Of a stretch of 23,260 bases of DNA, positions 7,675 to 15,617 are shown in pieces; within the stretch, counting starts at the first letter, position 1; each line of letters starts with the position of its first letter. The stretch is taken from NCBI GenBank assembly GCA_003427395.1, contig BFEA01000412.1, positions 1,424,347-1,447,606 of the forward strand. Direction: 5' to 3'. The DNA is from Chara braunii (taxonomy: Eukaryota > Streptophyta > Charophyceae > Charales > Characeae). The notes below the pieces were generated by a model, which was not told the DNA's origin, ran no database searches, and saw only the letters and a list, made by a program, of their open reading frames with translations. The translations under genes were made by a program, and so were the position numbers.

Positions 7675-8560
7675 GTGAGCGGGGACCGCCATAGCTTACA
7701 TTTAAGAAAAGGAATTAAGCTTCTACTGTCTTTGGTCCTTCGCTCGTTTTCCTTCTATTTGTTTTTCCTTGTACTTTTTCCGTTAACTTTCTTAACCCGC
7801 TCCTCTAGCTCTATTGACCCGATGTCCAACAGCAAGGCGAGTGCCATGGTCCCGCCTTCTCTGCCCTCCTCCCCCGGCTCCCCTTGCTCCTAGGCCTCAT
7901 TCATTACCACACTCCGCTGAGTCCGCTCTCCTCCTCCGCCTTCCACTCGTGTTCTTTCATGGCCTTTTCAAGTTTCACGTCTCCCCCCCCTCCTCGTGGC
8001 CCTCCTCCTCCTCCTCCTCCTCCTTGACTCCTACAGGTTCCAGTCTTCTCGGTTACTACCCTTGTGTACTCGTTTTTCTCCTCCTCCCTCGCTTCGTTCT
8101 AGTCGCCCTTTTCCTCCTCCCTTCCTCTTCTTCCTCCTCCTCCTCCTTCGCCTCTTCCTTCCCCTGCTCTCCTCCGTCTCTACCATCCCAGGCTCCCTGT
8201 CTTTTTTCCGGGGGGAAAGGGAACCTCGCGACCTGCCCATCGCGGGGGTGCGGAAGCAAAATTGTGGCACTACTTGTCCCCTCCGCCTTCTACTCTCTTA
8301 CCTTCCCAAAGGGAATACCACCCTTTTGTTTTGGTTATCAACCTCGGAGTGGATGCGGCCCGTTGCTCGATGGTAGCCCACTCTTGTTCGCACACTTTTG
8401 AATTGCATTTCTTGATCTGTTAATTCAAAGGCTTTTGTGTGTCCCATGCGTCCACCCACCAGGCACCTTCACCGCACGTGCTATTCTTTAGTCAAGGCAA
8501 TTGACAAGTGCTATTCTGTCGCTTTGGACGCACAGCCAGCTCATAGCCTCGTACATGGGA
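7675..8560. other. Pyrimidine-rich region, no convincing gene
   Basis: Includes CTCCTC-type trinucleotide stretches at about 7985-8025 and 8050-8165. The plus-strand open frame across about 7814-8401 encodes poly-Ser/Pro/Leu with no domain and tracks the CTC bias, so I do not call it. Confidence 0.5.
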
Positions 8561-8566
8561 CCTTGC

Positions 8567-8608
8567 TCCTCGCAGCTTGCTCCCCACCAATAGACGGAAT
8601 CTTTCCAC

Positions 8609-8651
<43 letters not shown>

Positions 8652-9035
8652 CCGATGAAGCTCGTGACCACTGTCCCTCCACCTGCACGTTTCGCCCCTT
8701 TGCCATGCACCAAACATGTTCAAGTGGAGCTGAGCTCACAAACTGAGCGAGCAGTCCGACTGAAGAGCCAAGGATAGAGGGAGCGAGCTGCACGTTTCGC
8801 CTCTTTGCCCACGTGTCACACGATGACACGTAGGCGAGTTGGCTCGCCAACTGTGACACGTGGGCAAGTTGGCTTGCCAGCGTGCGAACTGCTGCTCGCT
8901 CCCTCTATCCTTGGCTCTTCAGTCGGACTGCTCCGACCCTCCCTTCATTAGCTCGGCTCAACTTGAACATGTTTGGTGCATGGCAAAGAGGCGAAACGTG
9001 CAGGTGGAGGGAGAGTGGTCACGAGAATGGTCGGT

Positions 9036-9074
<39 letters not shown>

Positions 9075-9123
9075 CCTGCGTGGAAAGGGTCCTTCTATTG
9101 GTGGGGAACGACACCTGCTGCGG
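8567..9123. mobile_element. Large foldback hairpin with paired poly(A)/poly(T)
   Basis: The left arm (about 8567-8794) and right arm (about 8881-9123) are inverted copies over roughly 230 bp each, including TTTGCCATGCACCAAACATG and GACTGAAGAGCCAAGGATAG. Even the homopolymers are mirrored: A from 8611 to 8649 and T from about 9038 to 9074. Ends read GCTCCCCACCAATAGA (8579) and, inverted, GTTCCCCACCAATAGA (9109). The 86-base spacer holds smaller hairpins (ACGTGTCA/TGACACGT and GTTGGC/GCCAAC). No coding frame except homopolymer artefacts. A genuine inverted element is more likely than an assembly artefact because the arms differ by scattered substitutions. Confidence 0.75.
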
Positions 9124-9202
9124 GAAAGCGGGTCCAGCGTCAACGCTCAGGGATGTATTGTGTTCCAACCCAATCTCATGCTCGTCTCTTCCTTTTTTCT
9201 TT

Positions 9203-9385
9203 GGGGTAACTTCGGCGCAGTCACGAAAACAGTTTGTAATTGCACTTCAGGCAATCCGGCGAATACAACACACCCCACGCGACCCCACCGTACCCGAAAC
9301 GTAGGTCACATACATTCAGCATTACCGGCCCTTTTGCCTCAAGTGCAATTACAAACTCAATCCCTCACTGCGCCGTAGTTTTCTC
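9203..9385 (+). mobile_element. Micron-like MITE, copy 1
   Basis: 183 bp. Begins GGGGTAACTTCGGCGCAGTC and ends with inverse GAGAAAACTACGGCGCAGTG. The arms continue through GTTTGTAATTGCACTT.AGGC. Internal sequence (ACACCCC, CGAAACGTAGGTCACATACA, TTCAGCATTACCGGCCC) is shared with the copies at 11050 and 13067. It is flanked by T-rich runs on both sides. Non-coding. Confidence 0.85.
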
Positions 9386-9786
9386 TTTTTTTTTTTAATG
9401 TTTGGGTTCTTTTTACCTTCCTGTTGGACACTCTGACTTTGCCGAGCTTGAAAAAATGACGAGATCTCACTGGGATGTTGTTCCTATCCCTGTTTTTTCT
9501 CTTCCTCGCCATCTCCGTGGTTGGACTCGGCCCGCCGCACCTTCTCTGTGCCTCAGGTCTTGGCTCCTAGCCTCCTACGTCTGTTTCTGTGACTGACAAC
9601 ATCCTGGTCATCTGCCTCCCTCTGTCCATATTCCTCTCCGAATGACCTCGTTGTCTTCTGCTGTCTCTGTCTCTCTGGCGCTTCGTTTGTGAGCATGGGC
9701 TTCGAGCCCGTCTGGCTCCTCAGCTCCACTTCTCGTCACCTCACACGCTGGACGAGCATTCCTCTAGTCAGAGAACCAGGAGACGC
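9386..9786. other. No identified feature
   Basis: Pyrimidine-leaning unique sequence. One plus-strand frame (9402-9596) gives a peptide with no recognisable motif, and I do not call it as a gene. Confidence 0.4.
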
Positions 9787-9845
9787 AATGCTAGCTTTGC
9801 TCGACTTACTCATTAAATACAGGAAGGCTAGCTTTGGTTGATTTA
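9787..9845 (+). repeat. Minisatellite monomer, dispersed copy
   Basis: About one and a half units of a 37-bp repeat (ATTAAATACAGGAAGGCTAG, then CTTTGGTTGATTTA). The same monomer is arrayed at 12391-12506. The element at 9846 begins directly after it. Confidence 0.75.
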
Positions 9846-10250
9846 GGGCCATGCCACACCAATGTCAAAACATCAGGACATTCGACATATGTCAGGAAAT
9901 TCTCGACATTGCCTCTTTCAACAGAAAACCCCTCTTCGCAACACAGCATGCGGAAGTGAAGAACTCACAAGTCCTATGCACAAAAGAGACAAACTGGGGT
10001 GAAGATAGGACAAGCGTTGGTCGGTTCTCCTTTTCAACATTCAGGCAAGAACTCGACATCCCATGGGAGGACTGTTGAAACTTGAAAATGTCCAAGTTGC
10101 AGGCTGAGAAACGAGCCTTGCTCGAGAGGAGGTGTCGCAACCCTTTCCCTGACAGCTCCTGAGTTTTTTTCACATGTCGGATTTCTACATGCTGCATGGC
10201 GAGGAGAAAAAGTCGAAAATGCCGTTTTCTACATTGGTGTGGCGTGGCCC
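9846..10250. mobile_element. GGGCC-ended inverted-repeat element, copy 1
   Basis: Ends GGGCCATGCCACACCAATGT and (minus) GGGCCACGCCACACCAATGT match at 19 of 20 positions. 405 bp, and no target duplication visible. The termini resemble those at 19940-20329. A/T-rich interior with repeated GACAT motifs; the two overlapping frames in it show no domain. Confidence 0.65.
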
Positions 10251-10710
10251 CTGCGCTCTGATCCAACAGTCTTTAGTTAAGGTACTTTTGGGAAAAAGTT
10301 CACATCCCACACTGTACCGCGCGTCTCGGCTAAAAAAAAACAATGCCTGTTTCTTCTCTCGAACGGTTGCGTGTCATGGCTGGTAGGATTCTGGAAAAGA
10401 CCCATACCCCCTACCCGTGTCCCAGAAAGTAGGCGTTTCCTCTATTACTTTTTTCTTTTTTCCCTTGTCTGCCTTCCCTCCTTGGTACATCAATCCACAG
10501 GTAACATTGGCCTGCGTACCTATTGGCATGGAGTTCGTTCGCCTTCTATTCTGCAACAGCCCCTGCGCTCGGCCCTCTGGGGGCATAATTTTCTTTCATG
10601 TGCCTAATGCCGCGGACGCATCTTTCATGGTACTTTTCCTATTTCTTGGTGAAACTGTCCTGTCGGGTCAGCCTGTGTTGCCCCCCTACGTCGAACCGGG
10701 GTTCTGTTGT
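10251..10710. other. No identified feature
   Basis: Unique-looking sequence. The plus-strand frame at 10417-10881 runs into a TA microsatellite and has no recognisable domain, so I do not call it. Confidence 0.4.
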
Positions 10711-10715
10711 AAAGA

Positions 10716-10760
10716 CGTACATACGGTCGTACGGCCGTACATACGGTCGTACGCCCGTAC
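10716..10760. repeat. 20-bp tandem repeat of self-complementary units
   Basis: CGTACATACGGTCGTACGGC is repeated 2.25 times. The units contain GTACGGCCGTAC, a perfect 12-bp palindrome, so the array can form alternative hairpins. Confidence 0.8.
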
Positions 10761-10820
10761 CGCAGATAACGTACAAAGTGACCACCCCCCCCCAAAAAAA
10801 AACGTAAACTATATATATGA

Positions 10821-10822
<2 letters not shown>

Positions 10823-10852
<30 letters not shown>
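10823..10852. repeat. (TA)n microsatellite
   Basis: About 14 TA units. They are followed by a small hairpin (TAGAGC…GCTCTA) at about 10861-10880 and then A/T homopolymers to about 10980. Confidence 0.9.
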
Positions 10853-10855
<3 letters not shown>

Positions 10856-10978
10856 GGGATGTAGAGCTTTCCGTGCTCTAGACCCCCATATTTTTTATTT
10901 TATTTTTTTGTCTTTTTTATATTAAAAAAAAAAAAGAACATCAAAATGCAAAAAAAAAAACAAAATAAAGAAATAAAA

Positions 10979-11003
10979 ATTGATTGATTGATTGATTGAT
11001 TAA
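10979..11003. repeat. (GATT)n microsatellite, left of MITE copy 2
   Basis: About six TTGA/GATT units. The matching array resumes at 11238 on the other side of the Micron-like element. Confidence 0.9.
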
Positions 11004-11049
11004 TGAAAAAAGAAAAAGAAAAAAATGATGCCGTGCACCTTTCTTTTTT

Positions 11050-11228
11050 GAGAAAACTACGGCGCAGTCAGGGATTGAGTTTGTATTTCACTTGAGGCAA
11101 AAGGGCCGGTAATGCTGAATGTATGTGACCTACGTTTCGGGTCCGGTGGGGTCGCGTGGGGGTGTGTTGTATTCCCGGGATTGCCTGAAGTGCGATTACT
11201 GTTTTCGTGACTGCGCCGAAGTTACCCC
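11050..11228 (-). mobile_element. Micron-like MITE, copy 2
   Basis: 179 bp, inverted relative to copies 1 and 3. Starts GAGAAAACTACGGCGCAGTC and ends with CGAAGTTACCCC. It shares the interior with copy 1 (GTAATGCTGAATGTATGTGA, CCTACGTTTCGGGT). A (GATT)n array lies on each side, suggesting insertion into that microsatellite. Confidence 0.85.
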
Positions 11229-11234
11229 TTCTTT

Positions 11235-11290
11235 TTTTGATTGATTGATTGATTGGTTGGTTGGGGGAGGGTTGCCTCCCCCCCCCCCCC
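11235..11290. repeat. (GATT)n plus G/C hairpin and poly(C)
   Basis: GATT units become GGTTGGTTGG, then GGGGGAGG, loop GTTG, CCTCCCCC and a C run that enters the gap. The layout matches 1-36, with a different stem sequence but preserved pairing. Confidence 0.7.
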
Positions 11291-12125
11291 NNNNNNNNNN
11301 NNNNNNNNNNNNNNNNNNNNNNNNNNNNNNNNNNNNNNNNNNNNNNNNNNNNNNNNNNNNNNNNNNNNNNNNNNNNNNNNNNNNNNNNNNNNNNNNNNNN
11401 NNNNNNNNNNNNNNNNNNNNNNNNNNNNNNNNNNNNNNNNNNNNNNNNNNNNNNNNNNNNNNNNNNNNNNNNNNNNNNNNNNNNNNNNNNNNNNNNNNNN
11501 NNNNNNNNNNNNNNNNNNNNNNNNNNNNNNNNNNNNNNNNNNNNNNNNNNNNNNNNNNNNNNNNNNNNNNNNNNNNNNNNNNNNNNNNNNNNNNNNNNNN
11601 NNNNNNNNNNNNNNNNNNNNNNNNNNNNNNNNNNNNNNNNNNNNNNNNNNNNNNNNNNNNNNNNNNNNNNNNNNNNNNNNNNNNNNNNNNNNNNNNNNNN
11701 NNNNNNNNNNNNNNNNNNNNNNNNNNNNNNNNNNNNNNNNNNNNNNNNNNNNNNNNNNNNNNNNNNNNNNNNNNNNNNNNNNNNNNNNNNNNNNNNNNNN
11801 NNNNNNNNNNNNNNNNNNNNNNNNNNNNNNNNNNNNNNNNNNNNNNNNNNNNNNNNNNNNNNNNNNNNNNNNNNNNNNNNNNNNNNNNNNNNNNNNNNNN
11901 NNNNNNNNNNNNNNNNNNNNNNNNNNNNNNNNNNNNNNNNNNNNNNNNNNNNNNNNNNNNNNNNNNNNNNNNNNNNNNNNNNNNNNNNNNNNNNNNNNNN
12001 NNNNNNNNNNNNNNNNNNNNNNNNNNNNNNNNNNNNNNNNNNNNNNNNNNNNNNNNNNNNNNNNNNNNNNNNNNNNNNNNNNNNNNNNNNNNNNNNNNNN
12101 NNNNNNNNNNNNNNNNNNNNNNNNN
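11291..12125. other. Assembly gap (835 N)
   Basis: Unresolved bases. The gap begins inside a poly(C) run after a G/C hairpin, a likely cause of sequencing failure. Open frames spanning it are meaningless. Confidence 1.
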
Positions 12126-12172
12126 GTATTCGTATGGGGGGACACATAGGGGTCAGCCCCTTACTCCATAAA

Positions 12173-12390
12173 CCACCAGTACTTGCCCCAGCTATCGATG
12201 CCGAGCCTGAAAACAGGCTGCGTGTCGTTTCGCGCCGACCCACCACCGTAACAAGAAAAAATAATTTTGGCTGGAAAAACATTGCTTTGGCTGGTGGCGC
12301 CAGCTTTGAAGGCCGTACCCCAAGCCTCTGGAAGTTGCGGGGCGTTAAGGACAATTCCCCATGGCCGATGTATGGGCCAAGTACTGGTGG
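12173..12390 (-). mobile_element. TTAA-flanked MITE, copy B
   Basis: Begins ACCACCAGTACTTGCCCCAG and ends in the inverse …CAAGTACTGGTGGT. The right junction has TTAA; the left has ATAA. It is the reverse-orientation homologue of copy A (6207-6395), about 30 bp longer because of extra A/T-rich sequence in the middle. Confidence 0.7.
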
Positions 12391-12506
12391 TTTAAATACC
12401 GGAAGGCTTGATTTACTCCTTAAGTACAGGAAGGGTAGCTTTGGTTGATTTACACCTTAAATACTGGAAGGGCTTTGGTTCATCTACTCCTTTAATACAG
12501 GAAGCC
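12391..12506 (+). repeat. Minisatellite, about 37-bp unit
   Basis: Successive imperfect units of GATTTACTCCTTAAGTACAG plus GAAGGGTAGCTTTGGTT: a partial unit at 12391-12409, units at 12410 and 12447, and a partial unit at 12481. The same monomer occurs at 9803-9845. Confidence 0.8.
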
Positions 12507-12749
12507 TGAGGAAGGAGAGGGCGCGAAGAATTGGGCATCTGGTCTCGTTTCTCCACCTTCCTGTATCAGTATCAGACATGAAACCTCTCAGCCATCAAAT
12601 GATGCAGACAGTCCTTTTTTGGAACGCACAGACTATGTGTCCCCCCGACCCGGGACCGAGGCAGTCGGGGTCCCGCTCATCGTCGGCATCGCCACATGGC
12701 AGCCTGGGGAGGGCCCGGGGGTTTGGGATGGGGATCGGGAGAGAGAGAT

Positions 12750-12753
<4 letters not shown>

Positions 12754-12792
<39 letters not shown>

Positions 12793-12833
12793 TATCGTCA
12801 CAAATAGAATATATATATATATATATATATATA
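12754..12833. repeat. Two (TA)n arrays sharing a tail
   Basis: Two TA runs (about 12754-12795 and 12808-12833) are each followed by ATATCGTCACAAA.AGAA, so array plus tail appears duplicated in tandem. Confidence 0.85.
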
Positions 12834-12903
12834 TCGTCACAAACAGAACTGCCCCGTAAACCGTAGGCAGAGAGAGAGAAGAGGACAACAAACGAAGGGC
12901 TGT

Positions 12904-12940
12904 GACAAACTGTTTCGTCGGAGTTTCACCGACTCATCAG
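12904..12940 (-). ncRNA. Hammerhead ribozyme-like core
   Basis: Read on the minus strand: CUGAUGA (12940-12934), stem II GUCGG (12933-12929), loop UGAAACU, CCGAC (12921-12917), then GAAA (12916-12913). A three-pair stem III follows (ACA, loop GUU, UGU), with C17 at 12904, giving a GUC cleavage triplet. All conserved core positions of a hammerhead are present in order, with a short stem III as in retroelement-associated type I ribozymes. Stem I is weak: the pairs next to the core do not match, and only GAGGG (12954-12950) with CCCUU (12899-12895) can pair further out. This may be a decayed or half copy. No catalytic claim is made. Confidence 0.55.
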
Positions 12941-13066
12941 GAGGCTGAACCCTCAACATTCTGCAGAATCCCCTCACTGATTACACCGTAAATGACAATC
13001 TACCTTAACCAAAATCGAAGTAGACTATCACTCACCCACACCAGATGGAAAATATACATATATATA

Positions 13067-13246
13067 GGGGTAACTTCGGCCGGAGTCACGAAAATAGTTT
13101 GAAATTGCACTTCATCCGGCGAACACAGCACACCGCCACGGGACCCCACCTGTCCCGAAACCTAGGTTATATACATTCACCATTACCAGCCCTTTTGCCT
13201 CAAGTGCATTTTCAAACTCAAACCGTGACTGCCCCGTAGTTTTCTC
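13067..13246 (+). mobile_element. Micron-like MITE, copy 3
   Basis: 180 bp. Begins GGGGTAACTTCGGCCGGAGT and ends …CCCCGTAGTTTTCTC. The interior matches copies 1 and 2 (CGAAACCTAGGTTATATACA, TTGCCTCAAGTGCA). TA repeats directly abut both ends (ATATATATA on the left, ATATATATAAT on the right), as described for Micron MITEs of rice. Confidence 0.85.
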
Positions 13247-13307
13247 ATATATATAATTTTGGTGATATGAGGGGGGGGAATGAAACAGAGATTAAAAAAA
13301 AAGAAAA

Positions 13308-13401
13308 AAAGATTGATTGATTGGTTCCATGAATTGATTGATTGAATGTAAGGGAAAAAAAAGAAAAAAAGAATGAAAAAAAAAAAGGTTGATTAACTGA
13401 T

Positions 13402-13406
<5 letters not shown>
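13308..13406. repeat. Degenerate (GATT)n with A-rich spacers
   Basis: GATTGATTGATTGG, AATTGATTGATTGAAT and GGTTGATTAACTGATTGATT blocks alternate with A-rich runs and lead into the CT array. An inverse-orientation (AATC)n block lies at 14196-14272. Confidence 0.75.

Positions 13407-13470
<64 letters not shown>
13407..13470. repeat. (CT)n microsatellite
   Basis: About 32 CT units. Open frames here encode only repeats such as Arg-Glu. Confidence 0.95.
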
Positions 13471-13471
<1 letters not shown>

Positions 13472-13479
13472 CGCACTAG

Positions 13480-13925
13480 TGCAGAAAGGGGCAAATTGTA
13501 TACCGGTTTCAAAGGTATAGTAGCAACTCAGCGGTGGCAAATATACTGGTAAAATTGCAGAAATATCATTTTTGGGAGGATTTGTGCAGATTTACCTGTT
13601 GGTACCTTCTTTTGTAGCAGAGACCCCGCGGTTCTGGCCTGAGGCAAGGGCTCCAACGCCCACAGGGCCTCTGTTGCAAAAGGGGGTACCACACTGTTTA
13701 TTTGCCGCTGCGAAGTCACGGACCAGTATTTCTGCTTAGATATACCTCAAAAAAGGCTGTGCTGCTTGCGAAGGTGGCTTTTTGTGACAATACCTCCGCG
13801 GACGGGTAAAGCTGCTAGGGCAAATTGCAGAAATACCCTTTCCATGAAGATACTTCTCAGAACCGGTATTCTGCAAGTTGCCCAAGTTGCGAACAGGTAT
13901 TCAGAATCTGCAATTTGCTCAACAC
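13480..13925. other. Unassigned, TACC/GCAAATTGC-rich segment
   Basis: GCAAATTG and TTGCAGAAATA.C motifs recur in both orientations (for example 13489, 13552, 13820 and inverse near 13905), along with many GGTA/TACC steps. This suggests an eroded inverted-repeat element, perhaps related in style to E3. I could not fix its ends, and no coding frame has a domain. Confidence 0.3.
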
Positions 13926-13937
13926 ACAGACACACAG

Positions 13938-13941
<4 letters not shown>

Positions 13942-14012
<71 letters not shown>
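13942..14012. repeat. (GA)n microsatellite
   Basis: About 35 GA units, bounded on the left by CACACAGACACA. Confidence 0.95.
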
Positions 14013-14017
<5 letters not shown>

Positions 14018-14054
14018 GGTAGCATGTTGGGGCAGAGTCTGAGCATCATCCCAC

Positions 14055-14160
14055 TTGTGTGTGTGTATGCGCTGGTGTGTGTGTGTGTGTGTGTGTGCAT
14101 GTCTGTGTGTGCTTCTGTGTGCACGTGAGTGAGTGTGCTTGCATGTGTGTGTCACAGGCT
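14055..14160. repeat. (GT)n-rich microsatellite
   Basis: An interrupted GT array. Degenerate (AATC)n then runs over 14196-14272, followed by T-rich sequence. Confidence 0.9.
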
Positions 14161-14450
14161 CACAGTGTGCGTGCGTTTTCCTTTTTCGTTTTTTACAATC
14201 AATCAACCGATCAAGCAATCAATCAAATCCCTCCTGATAAATCAATCGATCAGTCAATCAATCAGTCTATCTTTTTTCTTTGTCTCTCTTTCTTTGTGAT
14301 GATTTTTTTCCCTTTCCATTATTTTTCTTTTTGACGTTGTCGTAGGAAAAACACATTAAGAAACACAGTGATGTGTGCAAATAAACCTTGCATGAAAAGA
14401 AATTATTAAAAAAAAAAACCACCTCCCCTTGATTTTTTTCCTTCCCCCAG

Positions 14451-14451
<1 letters not shown>

Positions 14452-14489
<38 letters not shown>

Positions 14490-14537
14490 CCCACACACCA
14501 ACTACACACACACAAACACACAAACACACAAACACAC
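14452..14537. repeat. (CA)n microsatellite
   Basis: CA array interrupted by G, C and A insertions, degenerating to ACAAACACA units. Confidence 0.95.
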
Positions 14538-14733
14538 ATTCACTTGTTCATTTGGATGTACCTACTCGGTTATACGCTGGTTTCAGAGCTTTATTTGTAC
14601 GTATTTATTGGCTTGATTCTGCGAGTTAAATTGTGCAGGGAGAAATTATTATTTCTTGCGCGAAGTTGCGCGGTGTCAAATAGTTTGTTTTGTAGGGTAT
14701 ACCTGGTTGGACCCCTAAAAAAGCGGCTGTATA

Positions 14734-14844
14734 CTACCGTCTTCACCCGAATAGAGTGCCCGGTCATTATCACTGTATCTAGACTGAAAGTTGCACCAAA
14801 TACAGCTATGATGACCGGCCGTTCTATTCGGGTGAAGACGGTAG
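14734..14844. mobile_element. Stowaway-like MITE
   Basis: 111 bp and palindromic over most of its length. The termini CTACCGTCTTCACCCGAATA and inverse match perfectly for 21 bp, with imperfect pairing to about 45 bp each side. TA dinucleotides flank both ends (14732-14733, 14845-14846), the target of Tc1/mariner-type elements. The eroded relative is at 3479-3594. Confidence 0.8.
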
Positions 14845-14846
14845 TA

Positions 14847-15300
14847 ATTTCGGGGGTGGTCCATCGGACCACACGATATTAAATTAATTTTCAGGGCTAT
14901 GGAGGGGTCGTACGGGTAGGCTTGCCTACTCGACCCTTCCAGCGTTGCCTTCGTATTGCATTGCAGCGAAGAGTGGCGCGGCCCATCAAAAAAAAAAAAA
15001 AAAAAAAAAAAAAGAATTGCAAAGCAGCAGTCGTAGACACGTGCAGGCCCAAGCGAGGCCAACTTCCTCGAAGGAAGAAGCGGGAAAGCGAAGTAAAGAA
15101 AGAAAAAATGCTCTGCATAAGGAAAAAAAACGAAAAAATCGGACGAGTGGCAGGAGAAAGTTAGTTGAAGCAACGGATTCGGAGCGGGGAGGAAAGACAT
15201 GGAGCAATAGGTTGCGAGTTGAAATCTGACGCGAGGTGACACAGGAAAGGTATTTGAGCCCTTCAATTTCTTTTCTTTTTTTTTCTTTTTTTTTTTTTAA
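14847..15300. other. No gene identified; poly(A) tract and T-rich leader
   Basis: A 24-base A run (about 14990-15013) divides a mixed-composition stretch. A T-rich block at about 15266-15298 precedes the region shared with 2940-3040. No domain in any frame. Confidence 0.4.
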
Positions 15301-15617
15301 CTACACTATGTTCTTCTCTCAAAATCGTTTTTTGCCTTTCACTACCTTCCTACGACTACTCCTAAGACTATATAGAGGGGACCCCTGCGAGCATCGGGCC
15401 TTGCAAAATCCTAGGACTAAGGCTATTACCACTACATGAGAAGAGTAGGATTAGCACTGTCGAAAAGAGAAGAACTGGGGGAAAGAGATGCTAGTGCGAA
15501 AACTGACACGGTAGAAGGGAGTCAGCATCCACAGCCGGAACGGAAGGGAGGGTTACGCACAAATACGGAGCTCGTAGAAGAACGGGAACGGGTTGTCACA
15601 CGTGAAGAAGTAGACAT

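Noticed and set aside
7814-8401. A 195-codon plus-strand frame
   Set aside because: Its poly-Ser/Pro/Leu content follows CTC/CTT bias, an overlapping frame is equally open, and no motif is visible.
10716-10760. Possible CRISPR-like or operator array
   Set aside because: Only 2.25 units with no spacers, in a eukaryotic context; a simple tandem repeat explains it.
11068-12448. Long open frames across the middle of the window
   Set aside because: They are open only because they cross 835 unresolved bases.
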